A stretch of DNA of 64,000 nucleotides from Bacteroidota bacterium (GTDB taxonomy: Bacteria; Bacteroidota; Bacteroidia; Bacteroidales; Prolixibacteraceae), in contig JAHEYT010000020.1 of NCBI GenBank assembly GCA_023251455.1, positions 1-64,000 of the forward strand, in the 5' to 3' direction. The position numbers and the translations under genes were made by a program. Below the pieces are notes generated by a model that saw only the letters and a list, made by a program, of their open reading frames with translations, ran no database searches and had not been told where the DNA came from. This document shows, one piece after another, positions 27,061 to 36,036 of this stretch (its first letter is position 1; each line of letters starts with the position of its first letter).

Positions 27061-28131
27061 CTATTCTTTTTTTGCCAGAAGAAAGCTTTTTCGGTAATGG
27101 CGGCTGTTGCCAAATTTTCGATTATTTCTAAGCCTGAATTGATGCTTTTCTGATATCGAAGCATTCTTCACATCACGACATTCTGCAGAGCAGCAATGGT
27201 CGTATTTCTCGGCACATTCAGGGCATTGAATAAACAGGATATGGCACAGTTCGTTGGTGCAATTGACATGCGTGTCGCATAATTTACCGCACTGATGACA
27301 ATGAGAAATGATTTGTCCGTTAACTGATTCACCCAAACGTTCATCGAAAACAAAGTTTTTACCAATGAAATTTGGTTCAAGATTCAGCTGTTTGATCTGT
27401 CGTGCATATTCCAATATTCCACCGTGCAACTGATTTACATCTCTAAAACCATGGTGTATTAAATAGGCACTGGCTTTTTCGCAGCGAATTCCGCCGGTAC
27501 AATACAACAAAACCTTCCGTTCTTTCTGACTAGCAAGCATCTCGGTAACAAGTTTAATCTCGTCCCGGAAAGTGTCGGTTTCGGGGCAAATAGCGCCTTT
27601 AAAATGCCCGATTTCCGATTCGTAATGGTTTCGCATATCAACCAAAATATGCTCTCCTGATTCAACGAGATTGTGAAATTCTTCAGCGCTCAGGTGGCGA
27701 CCAACATTGGTAACATCAAAAGCATCATCATCAAGACCGTCGGCAACGAGCTTTGGCCGAACCTTAACCGTAAGTTTATAAAACGATTTTCCATTGTCTT
27801 CGATGGCAAATTTAACGGGGATCTGATTGAAGATTGGATATTTCGTTAACGTTTCAAGAAATGCCTCATAATTTGATTCGGGAACACTCATCTGGGCATT
27901 AATTCCTTCGCGGGCAACGTATATCCGGCCAAAACAGTTTAATTCGGCCCAATCCTGATAAATCTGGTCTCTGAAGTCCATTGGATTATCGATAATGAAA
28001 TAGCGGTAAAATGAAATTGTTTTCCGGACAAACGTTTCTGACAGCAAAATTTCTTTCAATACATTACTATCAACAATGTTATACAAGCGCATATTTGTTT
28101 TTTGCTGCAAAGTTAAAAAATCGTTCATCAT
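27061..28131 (-). CDS. trhO: tRNA uridine(34) hydroxylase, rhodanese domain
   Basis: 356 residues of the TrhO (YceA) family, which hydroxylates U34 of tRNAs as the first step to 5-(carboxy)methoxyuridine. It has an N-terminal acylphosphatase-like domain (YVAREGINAQMSVPESNY), a rhodanese domain with the active-site loop VLLYCTGGIRCEKASAYLIH, and a Cys-rich C-terminal zinc-binding segment (CHQCGKLCDTHVNC, CPECAEKYDHCC). An ATG at 28095 (MRLYN) is an alternative start. It is adjacent to dus on the same strand, so two tRNA-modification genes lie together (36 bp apart). Confidence 0.92.
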   Translation of the reverse strand: MMNDFLTLQQKTNMRLYNIVDSNVLKEILLSETFVRKTISFYRYFIIDNPMDFRDQIYQDWAELNCFGRIYVAREGINAQMSVPESNYEAFLETLTKYPIFNQIPVKFAIEDNGKSFYKLTVKVRPKLVADGLDDDAFDVTNVGRHLSAEEFHNLVESGEHILVDMRNHYESEIGHFKGAICPETDTFRDEIKLVTEMLASQKERKVLLYCTGGIRCEKASAYLIHHGFRDVNQLHGGILEYARQIKQLNLEPNFIGKNFVFDERLGESVNGQIISHCHQCGKLCDTHVNCTNELCHILFIQCPECAEKYDHCCSAECRDVKNASISEKHQFRLRNNRKFGNSRHYRKSFLLAKKE

Positions 28132-28505
28132 TTAAGATGTAAAGGTCTTTTATTCTAAAATAAGCAATTGAAAGAGGAATGAGCCGGAATAAAATGTGAA
28201 TGTTGAAAGGTAGTTAGCGTATTCTATCAAACAATATACAATCAAACGTATCTATATTTCGGGTTTGATTGCTGGCACAGTGATGAAACAATCTTGATAT
28301 TATAAAACATACGCAGAAAAAATGATAACTGATAAACAGACATTTAGAAGGACTATTTTTTTGTTGTATTTTCAACATTAATAAATTCTTAAAAATTCTT
28401 AATAAGAGTTATGAATAACTATTATATTCGTGACGGTTTTAAAAAATAGTAAACCTTTTCTCTTTTAACCAATATCTATTTTCAGATCGAACTAAACTAA
28501 ATTTG

Positions 28506-28570
28506 AAAAAGGATTATCAGGCTCTGATAATCCTTTTCTATTTTAGAGTTGTTTTTGCAAAAAAACAACT
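28506..28570 (-). terminator. Tandem hairpin terminators after the 850-aa regulator gene
   Basis: Two hairpins lie after the stop at 28601 (minus strand). The proximal one is 28547-28570 (AGTTGTTTTTGC with AAAAAAACAACT). The distal one is 28507-28537 (AAAAGGATTATCAG / CTGATAATCCTTTT, 14 bp, 3-base loop) with a T-run on either strand. The rest of the 469-bp spacer 28132-28600 is AT-rich and I see no gene in it. Confidence 0.8.
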
Positions 28571-28600
28571 GAGATGTACGCTCGACTCCGAATTTATAAG

Positions 28601-31153
28601 CTAAAAATCATCGATTAAATTTTCCGGATTATTTCCCAAAGACAATGTTGGTATCACTAATTTAGTTTCTTGCCCCTCAAAACAGTCATCTAAACTTTGC
28701 TCTATTTCATTTGCAGCTTCATAAAAATAGTTAAATTTAAGCATGTGCGAGATTGTTTTTACCTTTTCAAGTATGCGCTTTGCTTTTTCAGTCTTCCCTG
28801 TGTAAATCATAAATTCAGACTTAATAAGAAAAAGCCTGATCTTGACGTAATACTTCATGTGTTCAGGAAAATTGATGTTATTCAAATCGACTTGACTGTA
28901 AATCTCCAGGGCTTTTTCAGTCTCGCCAGTTTCGTGCAGCGCTTTTGCATAAACCGATAAGAAAAGCTGATAAAAGCACAACGACTTGATATTGCTCAAA
29001 TCGTAATTTTGGAAAACATAATTTGAAAGATTGATGATTTCGCGATTCAACCGGCCAAAGTTCAATGAAAATATGATTGCAAATTCAAGGTGAGGAATAT
29101 CCGTTTTGCTCTGTGTTCCTTCCTGAAGAAAGGTTTCAGACAATATGTAAATATCATTGAGAATATTGACATCTACCTTTTTTTCATTAACCGACTGAGC
29201 TATAACCTGCGGAATATAATAATATGCAGATCTTAATGAGTTGTCGACCAATTTAAACTTTTGTATTAAGATTTTTGCATACTCATTCATGTACAGTTCC
29301 TTATCTCCATGCAGAAAATGCTGCATAAACTTAAGGTATCGTGCATACTGAATCGTTTCTTCTGTGAGGTTATTGCGCAGATAATAATTAATGTCATTCC
29401 CGGAATAAAGCACTAAACTATCAAGGTCGTAGTAACGTTCGAAGTAAAGTCTACGTCCGGCTTCGGATTGAGCAATATATGGAATCAAAACATGACGTAA
29501 TTTTTTGTTAACTCTCATTTCAACACCAATAACCTTCGACAAAATAGCATATGATTTATCGAGAGGAGAATCCTTTTCAGGGAAACCCATTTCCTCAACG
29601 ATGGAAAAAATATTCTTTAGTATTTCAACCTTTTCATCCCGAAATAAAATTTTAACAATGAATTTTAATATCTCACTTTGCAGTTGTGGCGTTTTGTTAT
29701 ATTTAGTCAAAAGACCTTTTATCGTGTCATGATCCAACCCATTTTCTTTAATTAAAATATTCGCCAGATAATAGGCAAACAAAATAGTGTGCGAAAATTT
29801 CACATAAGTTTTCCGCGTCAGATAACTTTCGATAAACGAATATTCGTATAGAATGCCGGTTCGAATCAATTCAGAATAACCATTATTCAACTCGCCAGAC
29901 AAGTTCATGTCTTTCTTATCCACTTCCATCCCATTTATTCCATACTCACACCGATCGAAAAACTGTTTGATAATTTGAAATTTTTCGTCAGGATACGGCG
30001 CTGATAATACAATATTCTGGATATAATGATTTAGCAGATCGATGTCTTGCACGCCCCCTCTCCTTTTGTGATCCATCAAGAATAAATGCAACAAGTAGGG
30101 TTTGTTTATAATTTCCAGAATATCCGGATGCACATAACTCAATTCTGGCATTGTATGTGCAAAATTGTTTCTCTTAAATATCGATTTGATTTCTTTCTTT
30201 TTTAACAATGGTACATTCACAATATCGTCATCCGATCCATTAAATATTACATTGAACCAAAGTGATTTAAGTTTCTGGTTGTTTTGCATCCGGTAAGTAA
30301 ATATCTTCCATTTTTGTGGGCTACAGGTTATAATTAGTTTAAAGCCACTTATATTCTCGAAGGAAGATATCATACGTAGCAGGTTGTCGACAAAGTAGTC
30401 TGTCTTTTCATTTTTCGGATAAATTTCATCCAATTCTTCAATGATTAAAACATACCGGCCTTTTACCAGTTCCGGGGCATCACGAAAAACTGCGCTAAAA
30501 CTATTTGTCGGTTTATTCTCAACCAAACATTGAAGTTGGTCAGCTTTCGGGTTCCGGAAAAGCAGGTTATAAAAGATACTTCCGTCAACAAGACATACAA
30601 TGTCGTCCGGATATTTCGGATGTTCACCGGAAAAGTAAATTTCGGTGATTTGGGCTATAAATGTTGATTTACCATAACCTGCCGGAGAAATAAAAGCTGT
30701 TGCTGTTTTAGGGGAAGATAAGAACTCTTCGATATTATTTTTAGCGAATTTGCGGATTGGAAAATTAACAAACCTACTCCCAATCCTGGTTTTTATCGCT
30801 TTAAGACTATATTCAGTAATTAAATTAGCCTCCGTTTTTAAATTATCCCAGGTTTGGTCCTGAAGTAAAAAGTGTTTCTGCTTTTGATAATTATTCTTGT
30901 AATCCTGCCAGCCTTCATAGTTTAAAAAAACGGCAAGGGTATCGAGGGTATATTTTGAAGGAGCAAACGGATACTCAATGATTCCAAAAAAACGTTTAAG
31001 GGTTGAAATACTTACCTGGCGTTTGGTTATGTTCAAAATTTCTTCGGAAAGAATATGACAATCGTTGGCATATAAAATCCGCTTTCCATATTTAGTTTGG
31101 ATTTCTTCTTTAAGGGTGGATAAATAAACCGAAATATCAATTTCTTTATTCAT
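28601..31153 (-). CDS. HTH-like / P-loop NTPase / helical-repeat regulator (STAND-like)
   Basis: 850 residues, no signal peptide. The N-terminal helical domain of about 90 residues contains VSISTLKRFFGIIEYPFAPS and YTLDTLAVFLNYEGWQDY, a pattern that recurs at the N-terminus of many Bacteroidota regulators and is probably DNA- or protein-binding. A P-loop NTPase follows: SPAGYGKST (156-164; first residue Ser rather than Gly), VLIIEELDE (235-243, Walker B) and FKLIITCSP (sensor 1). The last 450 residues are helical and TPR-like. This matches STAND signalling ATPases in outline. It is divergent from the small-ORF/histidine kinase unit at 31450, so it may regulate or sense together with it. No substrate or effector domain is visible. 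Confidence 0.72.
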   Translation of the reverse strand: MNKEIDISVYLSTLKEEIQTKYGKRILYANDCHILSEEILNITKRQVSISTLKRFFGIIEYPFAPSKYTLDTLAVFLNYEGWQDYKNNYQKQKHFLLQDQTWDNLKTEANLITEYSLKAIKTRIGSRFVNFPIRKFAKNNIEEFLSSPKTATAFISPAGYGKSTFIAQITEIYFSGEHPKYPDDIVCLVDGSIFYNLLFRNPKADQLQCLVENKPTNSFSAVFRDAPELVKGRYVLIIEELDEIYPKNEKTDYFVDNLLRMISSFENISGFKLIITCSPQKWKIFTYRMQNNQKLKSLWFNVIFNGSDDDIVNVPLLKKKEIKSIFKRNNFAHTMPELSYVHPDILEIINKPYLLHLFLMDHKRRGGVQDIDLLNHYIQNIVLSAPYPDEKFQIIKQFFDRCEYGINGMEVDKKDMNLSGELNNGYSELIRTGILYEYSFIESYLTRKTYVKFSHTILFAYYLANILIKENGLDHDTIKGLLTKYNKTPQLQSEILKFIVKILFRDEKVEILKNIFSIVEEMGFPEKDSPLDKSYAILSKVIGVEMRVNKKLRHVLIPYIAQSEAGRRLYFERYYDLDSLVLYSGNDINYYLRNNLTEETIQYARYLKFMQHFLHGDKELYMNEYAKILIQKFKLVDNSLRSAYYYIPQVIAQSVNEKKVDVNILNDIYILSETFLQEGTQSKTDIPHLEFAIIFSLNFGRLNREIINLSNYVFQNYDLSNIKSLCFYQLFLSVYAKALHETGETEKALEIYSQVDLNNINFPEHMKYYVKIRLFLIKSEFMIYTGKTEKAKRILEKVKTISHMLKFNYFYEAANEIEQSLDDCFEGQETKLVIPTLSLGNNPENLIDDF

Positions 31154-31325
31154 AAATCAACTTCCTTGTCTTGAATAAGTTAAGTTACAACTTTTTTTTA
31201 ACTTTTCAATGTGACTTCATCTCTTTTTAATTTAATTCCCCGCCTTGTGCATTTGAGTTTTTGATACCTCGTGGGCTTGCTCTGGAGTAGTTTATTCAAA
31301 ACCTATCGACAACGAGATTTATACC

Positions 31326-31353
31326 CTGAACAAAATGAACAGATAATGAACAG
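31326..31353 (+). promoter_or_regulatory. Triple TGAACA direct repeat, copy 1
   Basis: Three TGAACA hexamers occur in direct order within 28 bp (TGAACA at 31327, 31336 and 31347). The same 28 bases recur without change at 34215-34242. The element lies exactly 57 bp upstream of a TATACTTTTG box in both places. Direct repeats of this kind are typical of activator (response regulator) binding sites. Confidence 0.75.
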
Positions 31354-31382
31354 CAAAATTCGAAGGAGACTTACTTTTCGGA

Positions 31383-31392
31383 TATACTTTTG
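31383..31392 (+). promoter_or_regulatory. Promoter -7 box TATACTTTTG, copy 1
   Basis: Contains TACTTTTG, which fits the Bacteroidota -7 consensus TAnnTTTG. The region between it and the TGAACA repeats is about 70% identical to the second copy, and no clear TTTG-type -33 box is visible, as expected for an activator-dependent promoter. Confidence 0.65.
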
Positions 31393-31449
31393 GGCGTACA
31401 ATGCATAAACGAGTGTGCTTATTTTCAAACCATAACAACAGTTTCGGCT

Positions 31450-31662
31450 ATGAAGGAGAGTAATTTAGGTGCAATTGTGTTTCAGAAAAATGATTGCCGT
31501 AAAGATTTCAGTGCAATATATCCTCAAATTTCAGGCATCACACTGACCTGCCATCCAAATAGATTGCCAAAATTTGGCAATGAGACCTACCCTTTTGTTG
31601 TGGATTGGCAAATGCCAAATTTAGAACAAAACAAACAAGGCGAAATCATCAATCAGAGATAA
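31450..31662 (+). CDS. Small paralogous protein A (PFVVDWQ family), 70 aa
   Basis: 70 residues from the ATG at 31450; the longer frame starting with TTG at 31390 lies inside the promoter and is rejected. The core DFSAIYPQISG...LPKFGNETYPFVVDWQ and MPNL matches the protein at 34342-34587 with 25 identities over 47 aligned residues, mostly in DF-AIYP, LPK and PFVVDWQxPNL. The DNA around the start is also conserved between the copies. There is no signal peptide or known domain. It precedes the hybrid histidine kinase gene by 155 bp on the same strand, so it is probably the first gene of that unit. Function unknown; it may be a small regulator or a leader ORF. Confidence 0.6.
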   Translation: MKESNLGAIVFQKNDCRKDFSAIYPQISGITLTCHPNRLPKFGNETYPFVVDWQMPNLEQNKQGEIINQR

Positions 31663-31817
31663 TTGTTTTCAGGTTTTATGTTCGCACGAGATTGACTGTA
31701 CCAACGATAGAATTGTTACTGTTGGTCAAAAAATCTATGGCGAAAATTGAAAGAAATGGTGCAATTGATTAACTTTAATATGCGGTTTTTTGAATTTGAT
31801 TTGAAAAGGAGGTCACA

Positions 31818-33938
31818 ATGAAAAGTACAGATGATCCCGAGGCAGTTTTATTGAGAAAAAGAGCTGTAAAACTTCTTAAGAAAAGAACGCCTGATCTTGA
31901 GTCGCAATTGGCTGAAGCCGATGTACTGAAATTGGTTCACGAACTCGAAGTGCATCAGATTGAACTGGAACTGCAGAACGAGGAACTCAAACTTGCCAAA
32001 GAAAGGCAAGCAGAACTGGCTACTGAAAAATATGTAGCCCTGTACGATTTTGCCCCTTCAGGATATTTCACCCTATCCAAAGAAGGTCGAATTATTGATT
32101 TAAACTTAAGTGGAGCAAAAATAATAGGTAAAGACCGGTCACACTTAAGAAACAGCAGTTTTGGTTTTTTTGTATCAGCTGATAATCAACCAATTTTCAA
32201 TAAATTCCTCTCCGATGTATTTAGCCGAAAATTCAAACAAACCTGCGAAGTAGCGCTTAAATCGTTTGATAATTTGCCAAGGTATGTTTATCTGTCGGGT
32301 ATAATTGATGAACAAAGTAATCATTGCCTGTTAACCATGGTTGATATAACCGACCGAAAACGGGCTGAAGAGGATTTGCGCAAAAGTGAAGAAAAATACC
32401 GTAGCATATTCGAAAATGTACAGGACATATTTTATCAGATTGACCTTGACGGAAAAATTATCGACATAAGTCCATCAGTTAAAAACTATTCAGAATATAT
32501 AAAAGCCGATTTAATTGGTTCGTCGGTTTACGATTTATATTTGACTCCGGACGAAAGGGCAAAATTTCTGGAAGAATTAAATAAAAACGGAGAAGTCAGG
32601 GATTATGAATTAACGCTTAAAACCAAATCCGGAGAAATTAAATACACATCAATTAACGCCCGTTTGATTTGTGATTCAGAGGGTCATCCGGATCATATTG
32701 ATGGCATGATCAGAGACATTACCGAGCGCGTTCTTGTGTATCAGGAATTAAATAAAGCGCTGAAAAATGCCGAAGAAAGTGATCGGTTGAAATCTGCATT
32801 TCTGGCCAATATGAGTCACGAAATAAGGACACCATTAAATGGAATACTTGGTTTTGCCGAACTTTTAGAGGATATGAAAATTTCAGAAGAATCCAGGCAG
32901 CATTATGTGAAAGTTATAAGGAATAGTGGCATGCGAATGCTAAATATCATCAACGATATTATTGATATTTCAAAAATTGAAGCCGGACAGGTAAAGGCTT
33001 CATTAAAAGAAACAAATATTAATGAACTGACTCATAACATCTATTCCCTTTTTAAGCCTGAAGTGGAAGCAAAAAGAATAAAATTTATTGTGAAGAATAG
33101 TTTGCCTTTTGAAGAGGCCTATATACAGACTGACGAAGATAAAGTGTACGCAATTTTCGTTAATCTGGTAAAAAATGCGATTAAATTCACCAATAAAGGT
33201 CAAATCGAATTTGGCTATACCTTTAATGTCGGAAATACATCTTCCGAATCGGTTGATTTGAAAAATGGTAAGCCAAAAGAATTGGTCTTTTTTGTGAAAG
33301 ATACAGGCATTGGAATTCCTGCAGAAAAGCTTGGGATTGTTTTTGAGCGGTTTCGACAAGTAAATGATACGAATACCCGGAATTTCGAAGGTGCCGGATT
33401 AGGGTTGTCTATTTCGAAAGCATATGTTGAAATGCTTGGCGGAAGAATTTGGGTTGAAAGTGAATATGCTAAAGGTTCGGTATTTTATTTTACGATACCT
33501 TATATCATCCAACCGAAAACCGAAATAGAAAAAAAGGTTGAAGTCATGCCAAAGCCCGAAGTTAAGCCGAACAAAAAATATAAAATCCTGGTAGTTGAAG
33601 ACGACAAATATTCGGAAATGCTGCTCACCCTTGCTGTCGAAACTTTTAGTAAAAAGTACTTTAAAGTTAAGTCAGGTATTGACGCTGTTGAAACATGCCG
33701 AAAAAATCCAGATCTGGATTTGATATTAATGGACATCAGGCTGCCTGAAATGGATGGTTACGAAGCAACCAGGCAGATCAGACAATTTAATAAAAATGTG
33801 ACTATTATAGCCCAAACTGCTTTTGGTCAATCTACAGAAAGCGAAAAAGCATTGGAATCGGGATTTAACGATTATATCGCAAAGCCTCTAAGTGTTAGCT
33901 CTTTGGTTTCTGTAATGAAGAGGCATCTTGTAAAATGA
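31818..33938 (+). CDS. Hybrid histidine kinase / response regulator
   Basis: 706 residues, cytoplasmic (no TM segment). A coiled-coil N-terminus (about 30-70, LVHELEVHQIELELQNEELK) is followed by PAS domain 1 (about 72-180), PAS domain 2 (about 195-315) and a HisKA domain with His334 in FLANMSHEIRTPLNGI. The HATPase_c domain has the N-box NLVKNAIKF, the G1 box DTGIGIP and the G2 box GAGLGLSIS. A C-terminal receiver domain has VVEDDKY, phosphoacceptor Asp639 in LILMDIRLPEMDGYE and the Lys in YIAKPL. No output domain is present, so phosphate is presumably relayed onward. A Shine-Dalgarno-like AAAAGGAGGT lies 6 bp before the start. It lies downstream of the TGAACA promoter and small ORF A. Confidence 0.92.
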   Translation: MKSTDDPEAVLLRKRAVKLLKKRTPDLESQLAEADVLKLVHELEVHQIELELQNEELKLAKERQAELATEKYVALYDFAPSGYFTLSKEGRIIDLNLSGAKIIGKDRSHLRNSSFGFFVSADNQPIFNKFLSDVFSRKFKQTCEVALKSFDNLPRYVYLSGIIDEQSNHCLLTMVDITDRKRAEEDLRKSEEKYRSIFENVQDIFYQIDLDGKIIDISPSVKNYSEYIKADLIGSSVYDLYLTPDERAKFLEELNKNGEVRDYELTLKTKSGEIKYTSINARLICDSEGHPDHIDGMIRDITERVLVYQELNKALKNAEESDRLKSAFLANMSHEIRTPLNGILGFAELLEDMKISEESRQHYVKVIRNSGMRMLNIINDIIDISKIEAGQVKASLKETNINELTHNIYSLFKPEVEAKRIKFIVKNSLPFEEAYIQTDEDKVYAIFVNLVKNAIKFTNKGQIEFGYTFNVGNTSSESVDLKNGKPKELVFFVKDTGIGIPAEKLGIVFERFRQVNDTNTRNFEGAGLGLSISKAYVEMLGGRIWVESEYAKGSVFYFTIPYIIQPKTEIEKKVEVMPKPEVKPNKKYKILVVEDDKYSEMLLTLAVETFSKKYFKVKSGIDAVETCRKNPDLDLILMDIRLPEMDGYEATRQIRQFNKNVTIIAQTAFGQSTESEKALESGFNDYIAKPLSVSSLVSVMKRHLVK

Positions 33939-34214
33939 GATAACAGTTACATCTTTGGACTTTTGTTTCAAATTGAATATCCGGTATATTTCTCCTTTAA
34001 ATATTTCGGACTGAAAGCCCAGTTTATTCTAACCCCAGCCAAAGCGAAGCGTCAGCTATTCGGCAAAAAAAGAAAACCCCAACTTAGGAATAATTCAATA
34101 ATCAAAACACGACATTAATTTCATATCGGCCTGAGGATGGAAAAATTTGAGTACAAATAGATCATCATTTCTTCCCACATGAATATGAATTAATCAAAAA
34201 AACAGAAGCATTTT

Positions 34215-34242
34215 CTGAACAAAATGAACAGATAATGAACAG
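34215..34242 (+). promoter_or_regulatory. Triple TGAACA direct repeat, copy 2
   Basis: All 28 bases are identical to 31326-31353, at the same 57-bp distance from a TATACTTTTG box. The remainder of the 403-bp spacer between the kinase stop and small ORF B holds no other feature I can recognise. Confidence 0.75.
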
Positions 34243-34271
34243 GGAAATTCATTGGAAACTTAGTTTTCAGC

Positions 34272-34281
34272 TATACTTTTG
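34272..34281 (+). promoter_or_regulatory. Promoter -7 box TATACTTTTG, copy 2
   Basis: The same ten bases as 31383-31392, fitting TAnnTTTG. It should drive small ORF B and probably the GT4/GH57/PAS genes behind it. Confidence 0.65.
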
Positions 34282-34341
34282 AATTCGCATTTAGCATGAA
34301 AGAGAGTACCGATTTTTCAAATTAAAACAATGGTTTCGATG

Positions 34342-34587
34342 ATGACTGAGAATAATTTAGTTGTAACTGAGCAAAAGAAATTAGAATCACGAAACGATTT
34401 CAATGCGATATATCCCCGAAAATCAGGCGTCAAAAAAAACTATCACATCGTTACACTTCCAAAATACAGCGATCAAACCTTTCCATTTGTTGTGGACTGG
34501 CAAGTACCAAATTTGCATCCGAGAAAAACAGACAAGTCCAACTCTTCAATCAAGGGTAAATATTGTAAGAGTCTACCATATATATAA
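34342..34587 (+). CDS. Small paralogous protein B (PFVVDWQ family), 81 aa
   Basis: 81 residues from the ATG at 34342, chosen because it aligns with the start of paralog A (GTTTCG...ATG...AATTTAG in both); in-frame ATGs at 34330 and 34339 are possible too. The core DFNAIYPRKSG...LPKYSDQTFPFVVDWQ and VPNL is shared with paralog A, while the lysine-rich tail differs. No known domain. It precedes the glycosyltransferase gene by 118 bp. The repeated pairing of this small gene with the same promoter in front of two different operons is the main evidence that it is expressed. Confidence 0.6.
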   Translation: MTENNLVVTEQKKLESRNDFNAIYPRKSGVKKNYHIVTLPKYSDQTFPFVVDWQVPNLHPRKTDKSNSSIKGKYCKSLPYI

Positions 34588-34705
34588 TGTGCAACTAACG
34601 GAACAAACCAGTATAACACGAACCAAATTTTATAGTAGAGAGAATGTATTTTCCGAAAGGATTGGATATTACCATGATTTTAACAGGTCGAAATTCTAAA
34701 TAAAA

Positions 34706-36010
34706 ATGAAAGATATGAAAGTTTTAATGTTTGGATGGGAGTTTCCTCCTAATCTTTCCGGAGGTTTGGGTACGGCATGTTATGGCTTGACCAAAGGTCT
34801 TTCAACGATGAATGATGTGGATGTCACTTTTGTTGTTCCCAAAGTATTTGGTGGCGAAGACACCAGCAACATTAAACTGATTGGGGCTGCTGATGTGCCG
34901 ATTGTCAACCGAAAAATCAGCTTTACACAAAGTAATAAAACCTTCGAATGCATCGAGGTCAGCTCAAAGTTGGTTCCTTATGTCGACCCGGAAGATTACT
35001 ACAAACAAGTATCGTATACAGTAGAAGGTACCCGATCGCTGATTGAAACAGACAGCCAGGGCAGAGTGAAATTCAGCGGAAAATACGGACCCGACCTCAT
35101 GGCCGAAATTGAGCGGTATGCCATGGCTGCCGGTGTAATTGCGCAAGATGTTGATTTTGATGTAATTCACGCACACGACTGGCTTACTTTTCCGGCAGGA
35201 ATTGCGGCCAAACAGGCTTCAGGAAAACCCCTGGTAATACACGTACATGCAACGGACTTCGACCGGAGTGGCGGACACGTGAATCCTAATGTTTATTCAA
35301 TTGAAAAGCAGGGAATGGACGCAGCGGATACAATCATTACAGTAAGCAATCTGACCCGAAATATAGTGATCGAGAAATATGGAATTGAGCCGCAGAAAGT
35401 TGTAACAGTGTACAATGCGGTTGAACCTTACCTGCATAACGACAAACCTACGGTTAATTGCGGCTTTGATGAAAAAATTGTGACTTTTCTGGGCCGTATT
35501 ACCATGCAAAAAGGACCGGAATATTTTATTGAAGCTGCCAACCTCGTGCTTAAGCGGATGAATAATGTTCGTTTTGTGATGGCCGGAAGTGGCGACATGA
35601 TGAATAAAATGATCAGAAAGGCGGCTCAACTCAAAATAACGAATAAGTTTCACTTCACCGGATTTCTGAAAGGCGACGATGTTTATCAAATGTACCGGAT
35701 GAGCGATGTTTACATTATGCCTTCGGTTTCAGAGCCATTTGGCATTTCGCCACTTGAAGCGATGCAAGCCGGAGTTCCTGTCATTATTTCCAAACAGTCG
35801 GGTGCAGCCGAAATCCTTTCCAACGCTATCAAGCTTGATTTCTGGGATGTTGAAGCCATGGCCGATGCCATTTATGGAATCATCAAATATCCGGTTTTGT
35901 CAAAAACCTTAGCCCGAAATGGACGAAAAGAATCGCATCAACTAAAGTGGAAAGATTCGGCATGTGCAGTAAAACATGTCTATAGAAAAAGCATTATGAG
36001 CTATGCATAG
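34706..36010 (+). CDS. GT4-type glycosyltransferase (glycogen/maltodextrin synthase-like)
   Basis: 434 residues with the GT-B fold. The N-terminal loop MFGWEFPPNLSGGLGTACYG is of the starch/glycogen-synthase type. VIHAHDWLTFPAG lies in the middle, the C-terminal donor site is VTFLGRITMQKGPEYFIEAA, and PSVSEPFGISPLEAMQAGVP carries the E-x7-E motif. It probably extends an alpha-glucan with a nucleotide-activated glucose. It is followed 26 bp later by a GH57 gene; the same GT4-GH57 pairing is known from Bacteroidota glycogen loci, usually with a debranching enzyme that is missing here. It lies downstream of the TGAACA promoter. Confidence 0.88.
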   Translation: MKDMKVLMFGWEFPPNLSGGLGTACYGLTKGLSTMNDVDVTFVVPKVFGGEDTSNIKLIGAADVPIVNRKISFTQSNKTFECIEVSSKLVPYVDPEDYYKQVSYTVEGTRSLIETDSQGRVKFSGKYGPDLMAEIERYAMAAGVIAQDVDFDVIHAHDWLTFPAGIAAKQASGKPLVIHVHATDFDRSGGHVNPNVYSIEKQGMDAADTIITVSNLTRNIVIEKYGIEPQKVVTVYNAVEPYLHNDKPTVNCGFDEKIVTFLGRITMQKGPEYFIEAANLVLKRMNNVRFVMAGSGDMMNKMIRKAAQLKITNKFHFTGFLKGDDVYQMYRMSDVYIMPSVSEPFGISPLEAMQAGVPVIISKQSGAAEILSNAIKLDFWDVEAMADAIYGIIKYPVLSKTLARNGRKESHQLKWKDSACAVKHVYRKSIMSYA

Positions 36011-36036
36011 TTTATTCATTTTTAACAGTACTTATC

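Noticed and set aside
28132..28600. Possible small RNA gene ending at the 28507-28537 hairpin on the plus strand
   Set aside because: The hairpin has a T-run on the plus strand too, but no promoter-like box with proper spacing could be identified, and the hairpin is already explained as terminator of the minus-strand gene.
31326..31353. LexA/SOS box (GAAC...GTTC type)
   Set aside because: The TGAAC elements are direct repeats, not the inverted GAAC-N-GTTC dyad of LexA sites, and the downstream genes have no SOS link.
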